Assembly: GCA_963666945.2 (NCBI GenBank)
Contig: CAXXRT010000006.1
Coordinates: 1-25,699 of the forward strand
Length of the DNA: 25,699 nt
Source of the DNA: G963666945 sp963666945
GTDB lineage: Bacteria; Bacteroidota; Bacteroidia; Bacteroidales; Marinifilaceae
Reading direction: 5' to 3'
Positions within the stretch are counted from its first letter, which is position 1, and each line of letters begins with the position of its first letter. The translations under genes were made by a program, and so were the position numbers. Below are positions 6,137 through 14,700 of the stretch, in pieces. Under the pieces are notes generated by a model. That model worked only from the letters and a program-made list of their open reading frames with translations. It was not told the origin of the DNA and did no database searches.

Positions 6137-6817
6137 CTAATGTCGTGGTGGTTTTCTTTTTCCGCCGGACTGGGTCTTGGGTTTTTCTTTTCTGGGTTTT
6201 TCTTCTAACAGGATTTGTATGTATTTTATTTTTTCGTTGATCTTTTGGGTGGATTGCATTGCCATGGCGTTGCCGTCTTTTAATCTGTTTTCTTCTTCTT
6301 TGTTGCTTTCTTCGGCTTCGTCTTCTTCTAAAAAGTATTCTTTGTAGCTTTTTTTCTGCTTGTCGAAAAGGCTTCCTTTCTCCAGGAGCTTCTCCTGGTA
6401 TTGTTCGTAGGTTTTCTCCATTTTGTATGGGAAATGGTTCTCTATGGGTTTGTAAAGGCTCTTGGAGTGGAGGATGTGGTGGGTGTGTATGTCGCTTATG
6501 CCGAAGAATTCTGCCATGTTGTGTATGAAGGTCTGCTTGCTCTGCTGGTCGCCAAGGCAGCTTACTGCATGGGTCTCGTACAGGGCGTATGCGAATTCTA
6601 CAAAGGCTGTCTTGCCTGATGTCCACTGGACTTCTCTCTGGTATAACAGGTCTTCCTGTATGAGTGTCTTTCTGGTTATTCGCTTGAAGAGTTTTTTCCC
6701 TTTGTCTGATTTATTCATTTCATCTGGTTTTTTAATTTTGTCTCCGGGCTTTTCTTTTTTGACTTTCTCTGTTTCATCTTCTGTTTTCAGGTCTGAAAAA
6801 TGATTTGGTTTAGACAT
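6137..6817 (-). CDS. RteC-like protein with charged tails
   Basis: The 226-residue protein has a lysine-rich N-terminal tail (about residues 1-50), a central folded part and a strongly charged C-terminus. The central segment VQWTSGKTAFVEFAYALYET resembles the core of RteC proteins, which in conjugative transposons of the CTnDOT type activate excision genes. MAEFFGISDIH further on would fit the same fold. The match is moderate and made by eye. The gene ends in a strong terminator and lies downstream of the HTH/amidase cassette on the same strand, separated from it by about 380 bp. No transposon genes are left nearby. The last 45 residues have a truncated twin at 3356-3480. A phage or mobile-element regulator of another kind is possible. 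Confidence 0.5.
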   Translation of the reverse strand: MSKPNHFSDLKTEDETEKVKKEKPGDKIKKPDEMNKSDKGKKLFKRITRKTLIQEDLLYQREVQWTSGKTAFVEFAYALYETHAVSCLGDQQSKQTFIHNMAEFFGISDIHTHHILHSKSLYKPIENHFPYKMEKTYEQYQEKLLEKGSLFDKQKKSYKEYFLEEDEAEESNKEEENRLKDGNAMAMQSTQKINEKIKYIQILLEEKPRKEKPKTQSGGKRKPPRH

Positions 6818-7197
6818 ATTATTATGTTTTAAATTAATAAATATAGTGTCGTTTTTCTCCTGTAAATGTAATGCCTTTTTTTATGATTGTCCTCTATTTA
6901 TACTGATAAATAAGATGTTTGATAACAGAGTGATATTTTCTTGTTATTATGATAATATGACTAATTTATATGTTTTTTTGTTAGGACTGTTTTTATTGTT
7001 TTCCCCTATCTACCCTTTTCTATACGGTTGCAGTTTTTTCCTGTGGACGGGGATGTTTTTTGACCCTTGGCGTTTGTCTTGTTTTTTTACGCCTTAGCTG
7101 TTCAGGGGGTGCTCCCGCAACTGTGTTTGGGGTTAAGGAATGATCGGCCTAATATTCTTTGACAAAGGAGTAGGTGCTCCCGCAACTGTGTTTGGGG
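6818..7197. other. Intergenic region between RteC-like and HTH genes
   Basis: About 380 bp without a convincing gene. The part next to the RteC-like start is AT-rich and should hold its promoter; a TATATTTA stretch on the minus strand near 6837-6844 is one base off the TAnnTTTG consensus. The right end carries the first of two 31-bp repeats. Confidence 0.45.
7108..7138. repeat. 31-bp direct repeat, copy 1
   Basis: Identical to 7173-7203 and separated from it by 34 unique bases. The repeat starts GGTGCTCCCGCAACTG and ends GGGGTTAAGG. The unit size and spacing resemble two repeats with one spacer of a CRISPR array, but no further copies or cas genes are visible. Confidence 0.8.
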
Positions 7198-7203
7198 TTA
7201 AGG
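7173..7203. repeat. 31-bp direct repeat, copy 2, overlapping a stop codon
   Basis: Identical to copy 1. Its right end includes the stop and last codon of the minus-strand HTH gene. Copy 1 could therefore be a duplicated gene end, or the pair could be a recombination site. Confidence 0.8.
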
Positions 7204-7941
7204 CCTGAATGTATGTGGGGAAAGAGATGTCCTGAGCTGTCGCTTGTACCGCAGGTGTATGAATGTGTCTATGCGGTCGGGCAGCTGACGGTATATCCTG
7301 CCGTTGGCGACAACCATGCTGTCGGCTTCTTCTCCCATGACTTTGCGGAGCTGCTTTATCTGCTCTGCAGGGAGGCCTGTGTCCTGGTAGCGTTTCTGGA
7401 TGATGAGATAGCCTGCCTGGGCTGCCTGCTTCTTGTAGCGGGAGATGGTGCTGTGGTCTAAATGCAGTACCCTGGCTAAATATCGGTTGGGCAGCGTGTC
7501 GGGCACGGGGGGATGGAAGCTCTTGCTGGAACGCCCTTCTTTCCGTTCCGACTTCCTGTCTGTTCTCCGCTTTCTCTTCATGCTCCAGCTTATGACTGCG
7601 GCATAGATGAATGGCCTGAAATATTTAAAGTCTTCTCTTTCCATTATGACTCCTGTGCGTATCTTTAACTTAAGGAGTTTCTGCAGCTGGGGGTAGGCTA
7701 TGGTGCGGTATGAGCTTCGTTTGCTGTTGACCGTTATCCAGCGCTGCTTTACCAGCCAGCTGAGGTTGCTGGTGAATGTCTTTGTGCTTTTCCATTTTAG
7801 GCCCCTGCATACCTGCTCTGCGCTTTCTCTGCTTAGGAGGAAATGTCCTGAGCTGATCTGCTTTATGTAAAGATACAGCTTCAGGGGGTTTACCTTCTTG
7901 TGCTCTATGGCGTATATGAGCAGGGATACGGGGACGTTCAT
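7198..7941 (-). CDS. HTH DNA-binding protein of the lysis-like cassette
   Basis: A very basic 247-residue protein. The N-terminal half looks like a winged helix: LYLYIKQISSGHFLLS, a helix pair, then WLVKQRWITVN. The C-terminal half has an HTH-like segment, YLARVLHLDHSTISRYKKQA, at about residues 155-175, preceded by a low-complexity basic linker (RKRRTDRKSERKEGR). I do not recognise a named family; the layout suits a replication or transcription regulator of a phage or plasmid type. It starts three bases after the amidase stop on the same strand and shares the elevated GC content of that cassette, so co-transcription and a common foreign origin are likely. Function is inferred. Confidence 0.65.
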   Translation of the reverse strand: MNVPVSLLIYAIEHKKVNPLKLYLYIKQISSGHFLLSRESAEQVCRGLKWKSTKTFTSNLSWLVKQRWITVNSKRSSYRTIAYPQLQKLLKLKIRTGVIMEREDFKYFRPFIYAAVISWSMKRKRRTDRKSERKEGRSSKSFHPPVPDTLPNRYLARVLHLDHSTISRYKKQAAQAGYLIIQKRYQDTGLPAEQIKQLRKVMGEEADSMVVANGRIYRQLPDRIDTFIHLRYKRQLRTSLSPHTFRP

Positions 7942-7944
7942 GCT

Positions 7945-8541
7945 TTAGATCTTTTTAAGTGTTATCATGTTCTTGAAGTCGTCGAGGGGAAAGGCGGGAC
8001 CGGGGTCCTGCTTCCTGGGGGTGATGTCGCTGTGGCCTGCTATGTATTTGAGGTCGTAGGTGGATATCAGCAGCTTGCATACCTGGTGGAGGGTCTTTAA
8101 CTGCAAGAGGTTGTAGTCGTGCCAGTAACTGTCGCGGTATTCTCCGGGCTCTGTCCATACCTGGTTGATGGGGACCTTCTTTTTGAAGCTTGTTATGAAG
8201 ATGGATCCTTCTTTTGTCAGGGGTCCGTAGTTGTCGAGCTCGATGCCTATGGTGTAGTCGTTCATGTTTTTGCGGCCAAGATAACTGCTCTTGCCGGCGT
8301 GCCAGGCTTTGTGGTTGAAGGGCACGAGCTGGTAGATGCGGCCGTTGCGACCTATGACCAGATGGGCTGATACCTTGGTGGTGGGATCGCTCAGGTGGCG
8401 TACGGAGGATTCTAACGTGGCTCCTGCGGTGTAGTGAAGGATGATGCCTTCCAGGCGTTTTAGCTGGTGCCTGTTCTTGCTGCATAGCAGGTGTTCTACG
8501 TTGTCGCCTGTCAAAAGGTGGTCTTGTATGTGGTGTTCCAT
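7945..8541 (-). CDS. N-acetylmuramoyl-L-alanine amidase (amidase_2 / T7-lysozyme fold)
   Basis: The 198-residue enzyme has the expected motif order: IILHYTAGA (first zinc histidine, about residue 36), KAWHAGKSSY, TIGIELDNYG and AGHSDITPRKQDPGPAF (second zinc histidine and the aspartate ligand, about residues 172-185). It should cut the amide bond between muramic acid and the stem peptide of peptidoglycan. No signal peptide is visible, so release to the cell wall would need a holin or lysis; a 3TM-holin-like gene lies directly upstream with two bases between them. Length and motif conservation indicate an active enzyme. The context suggests a phage-type endolysin rather than a recycling AmpD. 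Confidence 0.92.
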   Translation of the reverse strand: MEHHIQDHLLTGDNVEHLLCSKNRHQLKRLEGIILHYTAGATLESSVRHLSDPTTKVSAHLVIGRNGRIYQLVPFNHKAWHAGKSSYLGRKNMNDYTIGIELDNYGPLTKEGSIFITSFKKKVPINQVWTEPGEYRDSYWHDYNLLQLKTLHQVCKLLISTYDLKYIAGHSDITPRKQDPGPAFPLDDFKNMITLKKI

Positions 8542-8543
8542 GT

Positions 8544-8921
8544 CTATTTTTTTAGTTTTTCTATCATCTTACAACTTATCTTTTCTGCACTGCGGCCTAT
8601 GACGTAGCCTCCCATGCCTAGCTCAAGCAATGACCAGAAGGGGGAACTGTCTTTTAACAGGGGTATGTCTATGAAGACGCCCAAAATGACTACCATGGCA
8701 AAGGCCAGCATGACCAGCGGACGCCATGAACGCTGGAGCCAGTTGCCCTGACTTTCGTTCATGATGATCTCTTTCTGAAGGGTGTAGACCTGGTCGTAGT
8801 GGTTTAGTATGACTGTGGTCAGCTCTGACTTTATCTTTTCCTTGTCTTTGCTGTTGCATACAAGGTTGTTGATGACTCCGCCCACTGATGTCAGCAGGGT
8901 GTCCAGTACTGTGAAACTCAT
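8544..8921 (-). CDS. Holin-like small membrane protein (3TM holin type)
   Basis: A 125-residue protein with a hydrophobic N-terminal stretch, a charged helical middle (SKDKEKIKSELTTVIL) and NESQGNWLQRSWRPLVMLAF leading into a membrane segment (about residues 68-88). A second membrane segment is near residues 98-112. The pattern QSxWLQRNWRPL-then-TM is typical of the 3TM holin family described for gene-transfer agents and phages. It lies two bases from the amidase gene on the same strand, matching a holin-endolysin pair. No spanin or other lysis gene is visible. A structural membrane protein of unknown role is the main alternative. Confidence 0.72.
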   Translation of the reverse strand: MSFTVLDTLLTSVGGVINNLVCNSKDKEKIKSELTTVILNHYDQVYTLQKEIIMNESQGNWLQRSWRPLVMLAFAMVVILGVFIDIPLLKDSSPFWSLLELGMGGYVIGRSAEKISCKMIEKLKK

Positions 8922-8971
8922 GGTTTGGCTTTTTAATGGTTATTATTATTTTAATGGTTAATGGTATGGGA

Positions 8972-9268
8972 TCAGTCCTTTTGGTAGTTCTTTTTTAGTA
9001 GTTCTTCTATGTCGTGGACGTTGTAAAAGATCTTTCCTCCTATCCTGGTGCAGGGTATGGTTTTCTCTGCTCTGTACTTCTGAAGGGTGCGCTCACTGAT
9101 GTGCAGCATCTGACGGATGTCCTGACCGTCGAGCCATTCCTTGAAGAGGTTGTCGGCGGGGTTGTTCTTCTTGTAGGCGGTGATTAGTTCTTCGATCTTT
9201 TTGATCAGGCTTTTTATTGCTTTTATTAATTCAATAAATATGCTCTCGTCGATCTTTAAAAAACTCAT
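8972..9268 (-). CDS. HTH_17 (MerR/Xis-type) DNA-binding protein
   Basis: The 98-residue protein has an N-terminal coiled-coil-like helix (ELIKAIKSLIKKIEELI) and a C-terminal helix-turn-helix: DIRQMLHISERTLQKYRA, followed by the wing IPCTRIGGKIFYNVHDIEELL. This is the usual HTH_17 domain found in excisionases and small regulators of Bacteroidales mobile elements. It is the first gene of the minus-strand cassette, about 50 bp upstream of the holin-like gene, and may regulate the module. No integrase remains in the window, so a role as excisionase cannot be shown. Confidence 0.88.
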   Translation of the reverse strand: MSFLKIDESIFIELIKAIKSLIKKIEELITAYKKNNPADNLFKEWLDGQDIRQMLHISERTLQKYRAEKTIPCTRIGGKIFYNVHDIEELLKKNYQKD

Positions 9269-9295
9269 AATATTATAATTTATTGGTTAATAGTT

Positions 9296-9325
9296 TGTTT
9301 ATCTATCTATTTATCTATCTATCTG
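9296..9325. repeat. TCTA tetranucleotide microsatellite
   Basis: About seven TCTA-like units with one TTTA variant, upstream of the minus-strand HTH_17 gene. Such tracts can slip in length. Its distance to the start codon (about 30-60 bp) would place it in the promoter or leader. Confidence 0.7.
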
Positions 9326-9491
9326 TTTCTCTACACAAGTTTATGGCCTTTGTCTCTGGGTTATGGTTAAGTAGGGGTTGGTTAACTTCTTTTTTTTTAT
9401 GTTGTGTTTGCTAAGGGACTGTGCCATAGGGTTATGGGCTGGGAGGGTTTTTCGGGGCTATGTTTTGTTTTGCGGCTTTTTGCGTCGGAGT

Positions 9492-9738
9492 AAAATGTTT
9501 GCTGTTTGAAAATATCGCTGACTAAATAATAATTTATTTGCTGCCGAAAAATTCCTATGCTAATCATTTTTTCTGCTAAAACATAGAACTCCTCCCTTTG
9601 GTCGTCAGACAGCTATGTTTTTTAACGCAGAAAAAGTGATTAACATTTAACGGAATTTTTCTAAAGGCTGCATAAATTATTATTTAGCACAGGAATAAAA
9701 TGAATTTTATTCGATATTTTCTAAAGGCTGCACATTTT
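9492..9738. repeat. Large imperfect inverted repeat (about 95-nt and 126-nt arms)
   Basis: The left arm 9492-9586 pairs with the right arm 9613-9738 around a 26-nt loop. Matched blocks in order are AAAATG...AAAATATCG, CTAAATAATAATTTAT, GAAAAATTCC, TTTTTCTGC and ACATAG. The right arm is longer because it has an extra small hairpin (9694-9711) and repeats TTTTCTAAAGGCTGCA twice, 60 bp apart. It could be a structured RNA, a palindromic mobile fragment (MITE-like) or a recombination site. Confidence 0.75.
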
Positions 9739-9796
9739 AAGTCCTAACAATAAGGGTGGAAAGGGGGGTGTAAGCTGGAGTATTTAGTAATGTTTT
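9579..9796 (+). repeat. 218-bp direct repeat, left copy
   Basis: It aligns without indels to 23659-23876, with about nine mismatches (roughly 96% identity). It contains the loop and whole right arm of the inverted repeat and ends about 75 bp before the sigma gene ATG. Confidence 0.92.
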
Positions 9797-9834
9797 ACTG
9801 TTTTTCTGAAATTATTATTTTTAAAAAAATATGC

Positions 9835-9842
9835 TAATTTTG
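9835..9842 (+). promoter_or_regulatory. Predicted -7 promoter element of the sigma gene
   Basis: TAATTTTG fits the TAnnTTTG consensus exactly and lies 30 bp before ATG 9872. No clear -33 motif is visible, which would fit weak or activator-dependent transcription. Confidence 0.5.
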
Positions 9843-9871
9843 TAATAAATTGTATTCCAAAGTTTTTGTAT

Positions 9872-10417
9872 ATGGTTAATCCTAAGGTCAGGCTTAATAA
9901 GGATTTGTTTGAGACTTTATTCAGGGATAATTACGAAGGGCTTTTATATCATTCTTTGTCTATAGTTGATGAGGAGGATGTTGCCCGGGATATTGTCCAT
10001 GACTCTTTTGTGTACCTATGGAATATTAAAAAAGAACTTGATCTGAGCTTTTCCCTAAAGTCGTATCTGTATAAGATTGTAAGAAATAATTCCTTGAATT
10101 TTCTTAAACACCGTAAGGTTGAACAGAAATATAAGGACTATATTATGAATGTTGATTCTGAAACGGAATATCATATTGACATTTACCGGGATAATATTGA
10201 AAGGCTGGAAGAAAATCTTAAGAAATTGAGCGACAGAACGCGTGAGGTGATTGAAAAATGCTTTGTGGAGGGGCTAAAATATAAGGAGGTGGCTGATGAG
10301 TTGGGGATATCTGTCAATACTGTGAAAACGCATATCAAAAATGGTCTTAAAGTTTTAAGGTCTGAAATGAGTGAGGATGTGATTTTGTTTCTTATGTGCC
10401 TGAAAAAGATTGTATAG
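9872..10417 (+). CDS. ECF RNA polymerase sigma-70 factor
   Basis: The 181-residue protein has region 2 (about residues 10-80: DEEDVARDIVHDSFVYLW, then SLKSYLYKIVRN) and region 4 (about residues 115-168: SDRTREVIEKCFVEGLKYKE followed by the HTH ELGISVNTVKTHIKNGLKVL). This is the Bacteroidota extracytoplasmic-function type that directs RNA polymerase to SusCD-type loci when released by a FecR-like anti-sigma factor. ATG 9872 is preferred; a TTG six bases upstream is also in frame. The FecR gene follows after about 100 bp, then the STN-containing SusC, giving the classical trans-envelope signalling set. Confidence 0.95.
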   Translation: MVNPKVRLNKDLFETLFRDNYEGLLYHSLSIVDEEDVARDIVHDSFVYLWNIKKELDLSFSLKSYLYKIVRNNSLNFLKHRKVEQKYKDYIMNVDSETEYHIDIYRDNIERLEENLKKLSDRTREVIEKCFVEGLKYKEVADELGISVNTVKTHIKNGLKVLRSEMSEDVILFLMCLKKIV

Positions 10418-10520
10418 CGATATTTTTTTAAAAAAAACTATTTTTTTACTCACCCATTTTCCTCATCTTGTTGTGTTAATACCAAAGATGTCTTAAAAAT
10501 GTAGTTTTATATCCTATATA

Positions 10521-11681
10521 ATGATGAATGTGGATCACGATAAGATTGAATATATAAGTGGGTTACTCAATAAAAAGACCGACGCAAAGGATATTGAGAA
10601 ATGGCTTTCTGAAAAGGATAATAAACGTCTTTTTTATGAAATCTGTGAGACTCGTGAGGCTTTGCTGAGGGATAAAAATACTGTAAAGACTGATATAGAA
10701 AAGGAGGTGGCTTGCTTTAAAAAGTCAATAAATAAATCTTCTAAAATATATCTGAACTGGTATGTGGGTATTGCTGCTTCTTTGCTGCTGCTTGTGGGCT
10801 CTTATTGGTTCTTTGTTAATGATAACAGTAAAAGGGGGGATGCAGTATTGGTTTCAAATGTTATTGAAGCGGGAAGTTCTAAGGCTCAACTGCTGCTTGA
10901 CGATGGTAGGGTAATTCATCTTGCTAATGAAAATATTGATATCACCGATGGTGATGTTTCGGGGATTACTAACGATTCGCTGCATGGTTTGCAATACAAC
11001 AAACTTAAATTAGACGGGGCGGAAAAAATTATTTTTAATACGGTTAAGGTTCCTGTGGGGGGAGAGTATAAAATGACTCTTTCCGATGGTACTGATGTGT
11101 GGCTGAACTCTGAATCGGAAATAAAATTCCCTGTCAAATTTGTTGGAAATAAAAGGGTGGTGTTCCTGAAAGGTGAGGCTTATTTTAAGGTTGCTCATGA
11201 TAAGAAAAAACCTTTTATAGCTAATCTTGACAGGGGGAGTGTTGAGGTGCTGGGGACTGAATTCAATATTAGTGCCTATGGTGATGAACAGGAAATGGTT
11301 ACTACTCTTGTCAATGGGTCGGTAAAGTTTACTTCTGACATTAATAATTCTGAACAGGTATTAAAACCTAACCAGCAGATTGCATTTAATAAGAGTACTA
11401 ATGTGACGACTATGAAAGATGTTGATGTTTATCCTTTCGTGGCATGGAAAGAGGGTAAATTCTACTTTAAATCTATGGAACTGGATAAGATATTGAGACA
11501 ACTGGAGAGGTGGTATGACTTTAATCTGTTCTATGAGAATGAGGAGTTGAAAGATTATAAGTTTAGGGGTGTGATATTAAAGGAGTTGTCTCTTAATGAG
11601 GCTCTTAAGATAATTGAGGAAACAACAGATATTAAATTTAAGATAAAGGGAAAGACTGTTACGGTCTATAAAGAGTATTAA
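10521..11681 (+). CDS. FecR-family anti-sigma factor
   Basis: The 386-residue protein has a cytoplasmic N-terminal segment of about 85 residues, one membrane span (about 85-103, WYVGIAASLLLLVGSYWFF), a periplasmic FecR domain (about 165-280: KVPVGGEYKMTLSDGTDVWL, LKGEAYFKVAHD, VLGTEFNISAY) and a C-terminal DUF4974 domain. It should hold the sigma factor inactive and free it when the SusC plug/STN signals substrate binding. Two ATGs (10521, 10524) are in tandem, and I keep the first. It follows the sigma gene on the same strand and precedes SusC, from which it is separated by a hairpin. Confidence 0.95.
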   Translation: MMNVDHDKIEYISGLLNKKTDAKDIEKWLSEKDNKRLFYEICETREALLRDKNTVKTDIEKEVACFKKSINKSSKIYLNWYVGIAASLLLLVGSYWFFVNDNSKRGDAVLVSNVIEAGSSKAQLLLDDGRVIHLANENIDITDGDVSGITNDSLHGLQYNKLKLDGAEKIIFNTVKVPVGGEYKMTLSDGTDVWLNSESEIKFPVKFVGNKRVVFLKGEAYFKVAHDKKKPFIANLDRGSVEVLGTEFNISAYGDEQEMVTTLVNGSVKFTSDINNSEQVLKPNQQIAFNKSTNVTTMKDVDVYPFVAWKEGKFYFKSMELDKILRQLERWYDFNLFYENEELKDYKFRGVILKELSLNEALKIIEETTDIKFKIKGKTVTVYKEY

Positions 11682-11687
11682 AAAAAA

Positions 11688-11719
11688 GAGGCAGAGTGAG
11701 CGTCAACTGACTCTGCCTC
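11688..11719. terminator. Hairpin between fecR-like and susC-like genes
   Basis: A 10-bp perfect stem (GAGGCAGAGT/ACTCTGCCTC) with a 12-nt loop, seven bases after the FecR stop. On the plus strand it lacks a T run; on the minus strand it is followed by eight T. It may separate regulator from transporter transcription or protect mRNA ends. Confidence 0.55.
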
Positions 11720-11767
11720 AATAATCCCTCGTACGGGACTATTAAGTATCAATCTAATCGCAAAGTT

Positions 11768-14700
11768 ATGAAAAAAAAACGTAACGGATGCTATTGCTGT
11801 ATCCGAAAGAAGTTAACTAAAACTGTAAGGGTTATGAAATTAACTACCTTGTTAATAATGTTTGGGGTCTTGCAACTGTCTGCAAATGTCTTCTCGCAAC
11901 AAACAAACATTAGTCTGAAAATGAACGATGTTTCTGTTAGGAATGCTATTGATGCTATTGAAAAAGTTAGCGGATATGATTTCTTCTTCAGTGAGAAAGA
12001 GATTGACATGGAACGGAAAATCAGTTTTGATTTTTCTGCTCCTTCTCTGGAAATGGTTGTTGCTGAGGTGTTTGGCAGTGCCTTTAAGTATAGGCTTGTT
12101 AAAAATATTGTGATTGTTAGTCCTAAGGCTGAAAAGGAGGATGTGGGCTCGCAACAGAAAAAAATTATAAAGGGTAAGGTGGTTGATAATAATGGTAATC
12201 CTCTGCCTGGTGTGTCTGTTGTTGTAAGAGGTACTACAACAGGGGTTTCAACTGATATGAACGGGGAATTCTCCTTTGAATTGTTGGCTGAAAATGATGT
12301 TGTGCTTTCATTCTCGTTTGTTGGAATGAAAACTAAGGAGTTTACCTTTAAGGGACAAAAGGATATTAAGATAGTTCTTGAGGAAGAGGTTGCTGAGATT
12401 GAAGAGGTTGTTGTGACCGGGTATCAGAAACTTGACAGAAAAAACACAATAGGTAACTATGTAACACTTAAGGCTGAAGATATAAAAATAGAAGGTGCAA
12501 ATAATATTGCTGATATGCTTCAAGGACGTGTTGCTGGTATGGTTGTAACCAATAGTACGGCACGTGTAGGGGCATCACCTAAAATACAGATACGTGGTCA
12601 ATCAACACTTTTGGGAAATCAAGACCCTATTTGGGTTGTTGACGGAATTATACAACCTGATGTTATACCTCTTAACTCCCGAAATGGTCAGACAGATGAT
12701 TTAAAAAACATTATAGGTAACCAGGTGTCATGGCTTAATCCGGAAGATATTGAGACAATAACAGTATTAAAAGATGCTTCTGCTACTGCTATTTACGGAT
12801 CCAGAGCATCAAATGGTGTTATCGTTATAACTACAAAAAAGACAGCTAAAGGTAAGACAAATCATAGCTATAGTGGATCTATGACTATTAGGCCACGTGC
12901 TACTTATGATGATTTTTACTTAATGAATTCTCAGGAGCGTCTTCAATTCAGTGAGGCAGCGGCAAAAGCAGGTATGATTACAGCAAATTCTAATGCTTTT
13001 CAATATCAAAGAAATGTTATTGAGTCTCTTGAACGTATGTATATAGATGGTCAGATATCACGTAATGAGTTTATTAATCAACGGGCTAACCTTGAGACAA
13101 TGAACACTGACTGGTTGGATATTATGACTCGTACCTCAATAAGCCAATCACACAATATAAGTCTGGGTAGCAATCTAGAGAAATTATCTTATCGTGTATC
13201 GATTGGTTATGTTGATGAAAAAGGACAAGAGATATTTAATGACAACAAACGTCTATCTGTTATGGCAACAGTAAATTCTCAAATACATAAAAATGTCAGA
13301 CTTAACTTTAATATTAATGGTTCTTTAGGAAATACAACCGGTGCCGCCGGTAATGTTACTCCGTTAAACTATGCCTTAAATGCGAATAGAGCAATGCCTG
13401 CTTTTAATGAGGATGGTTCAAGAGCCATTTTGCTGTATAATAATATATATCAAAATAGAATATTTAGAGATTCATACCTTAGTTATAATGCTTTAACAGA
13501 GTTTGAGGAGACTTCATCAAAGAATAAATCTACTCAGATAGCAACGACAATGGGGGTTGAATGGAATATTATAAAAGGTTTGTCGTATAAATTTAACGTT
13601 AACTTTATCCTTAATCGTTCTGAAAGAAGTATTTATCGCTCTGAAAGGTCATATAGTATTGCAAAACAGTATCGTGGTTATGATTATGATGCAAACCTGG
13701 AATCTGTTATTGCTTCAGGCGAATACGATGCTGCAGTATTGACTAATGGTGGTGTGTTAGATTCCAATTATGCTAATATAAATAGCTGGAATATACAAAA
13801 TATGCTGTTTTATAACAACACTTTTGGCGGTGAGCATAAAATTAATGTAATGTTGGGTCAAGAGGTTCGTTCCAGCATAAATAGCAACTATTCCAATACT
13901 ATTTGGGGATTTTATCCTGAAAGGGGTAATGCTTTGATACGACCTACAGCACCTGATAGAATAGTACCTGGTAGTGGTAATTCCTGGGGGCAAGGTGGCT
14001 TCGGTGTTTTGGGTTCTATATATGATGGTCGTACTGCTCTTAATGAGCAAGAGACTAACTTTATGTCGATTTTTACAACAATAGCTTATAGCTATTCTGA
14101 CAGATATGTTGCCAATATTAATATAAGAAATGACTTTACAAATGCATTCGGACTAGATGTCAATAAGCGTATAGACCCAATCTATTCTTTTGGTATTAAA
14201 TGGAATGTTATGAATGAACCATTCCTGAAAGACAAAATGAGCTGGATTAATGGTCTTGATTTTAGTGCCACCTATGGTATTCAAGGTAACTCATTGACGG
14301 CAAAAACACCTGAAATGATACTGGTTTTACAGGGAATAAGTGAGAGATATAAGGAGTTTTACTCTAAAATATCATCTATTCCAAACCCTAAACTATCGTG
14401 GGAGCGTACAACTAACTGGAACTTCGCCGTTAACGGTCGTATTTTCAATTTGTTTAATTTCTCGGTTGACTATTATACTCGTAACTCTAATGCTGTATTT
14501 CCTCAGGTTATTCCAGCAGAAAATGGTATCGAACTTATGGATATTAATGGTGGAATGATAACAAATAAAGGTATTGAAGCATCTGTAGCCTTTGCTCCTG
14601 TTTTAACAAAAGATTTTGGTATTAACATTGGATTAAACTTTTCAAGAAACTGGAATAAAGGGGGCAAACAGACTAAAAAGTCATATCAGGCGACTGAATA

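Larger units (their letters stand above)
9269..9871. other. Non-coding region with large inverted and direct repeats
   Basis: About 600 bp without a gene. It contains a TCTA microsatellite (9296-9325), an imperfect inverted repeat of about 247 bp (9492-9738), the left 218-bp direct repeat (9579-9796) and the predicted sigma-gene promoter (9835-9842). Confidence 0.75.

Noticed and set aside
6126..6803. Overlapping frames on both strands across the RteC-like gene
   Set aside because: Low-complexity or cysteine/tryptophan-rich translations typical of shadow frames; the 6137-6817 frame has domain-like structure and a matching terminator.
7955..8485. A 176-codon minus-strand frame inside the amidase gene
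   Set aside because: The product is rich in R, P, H and Q without motifs, as expected of an out-of-frame reading of GC-rich DNA; the amidase frame holds all catalytic motifs.
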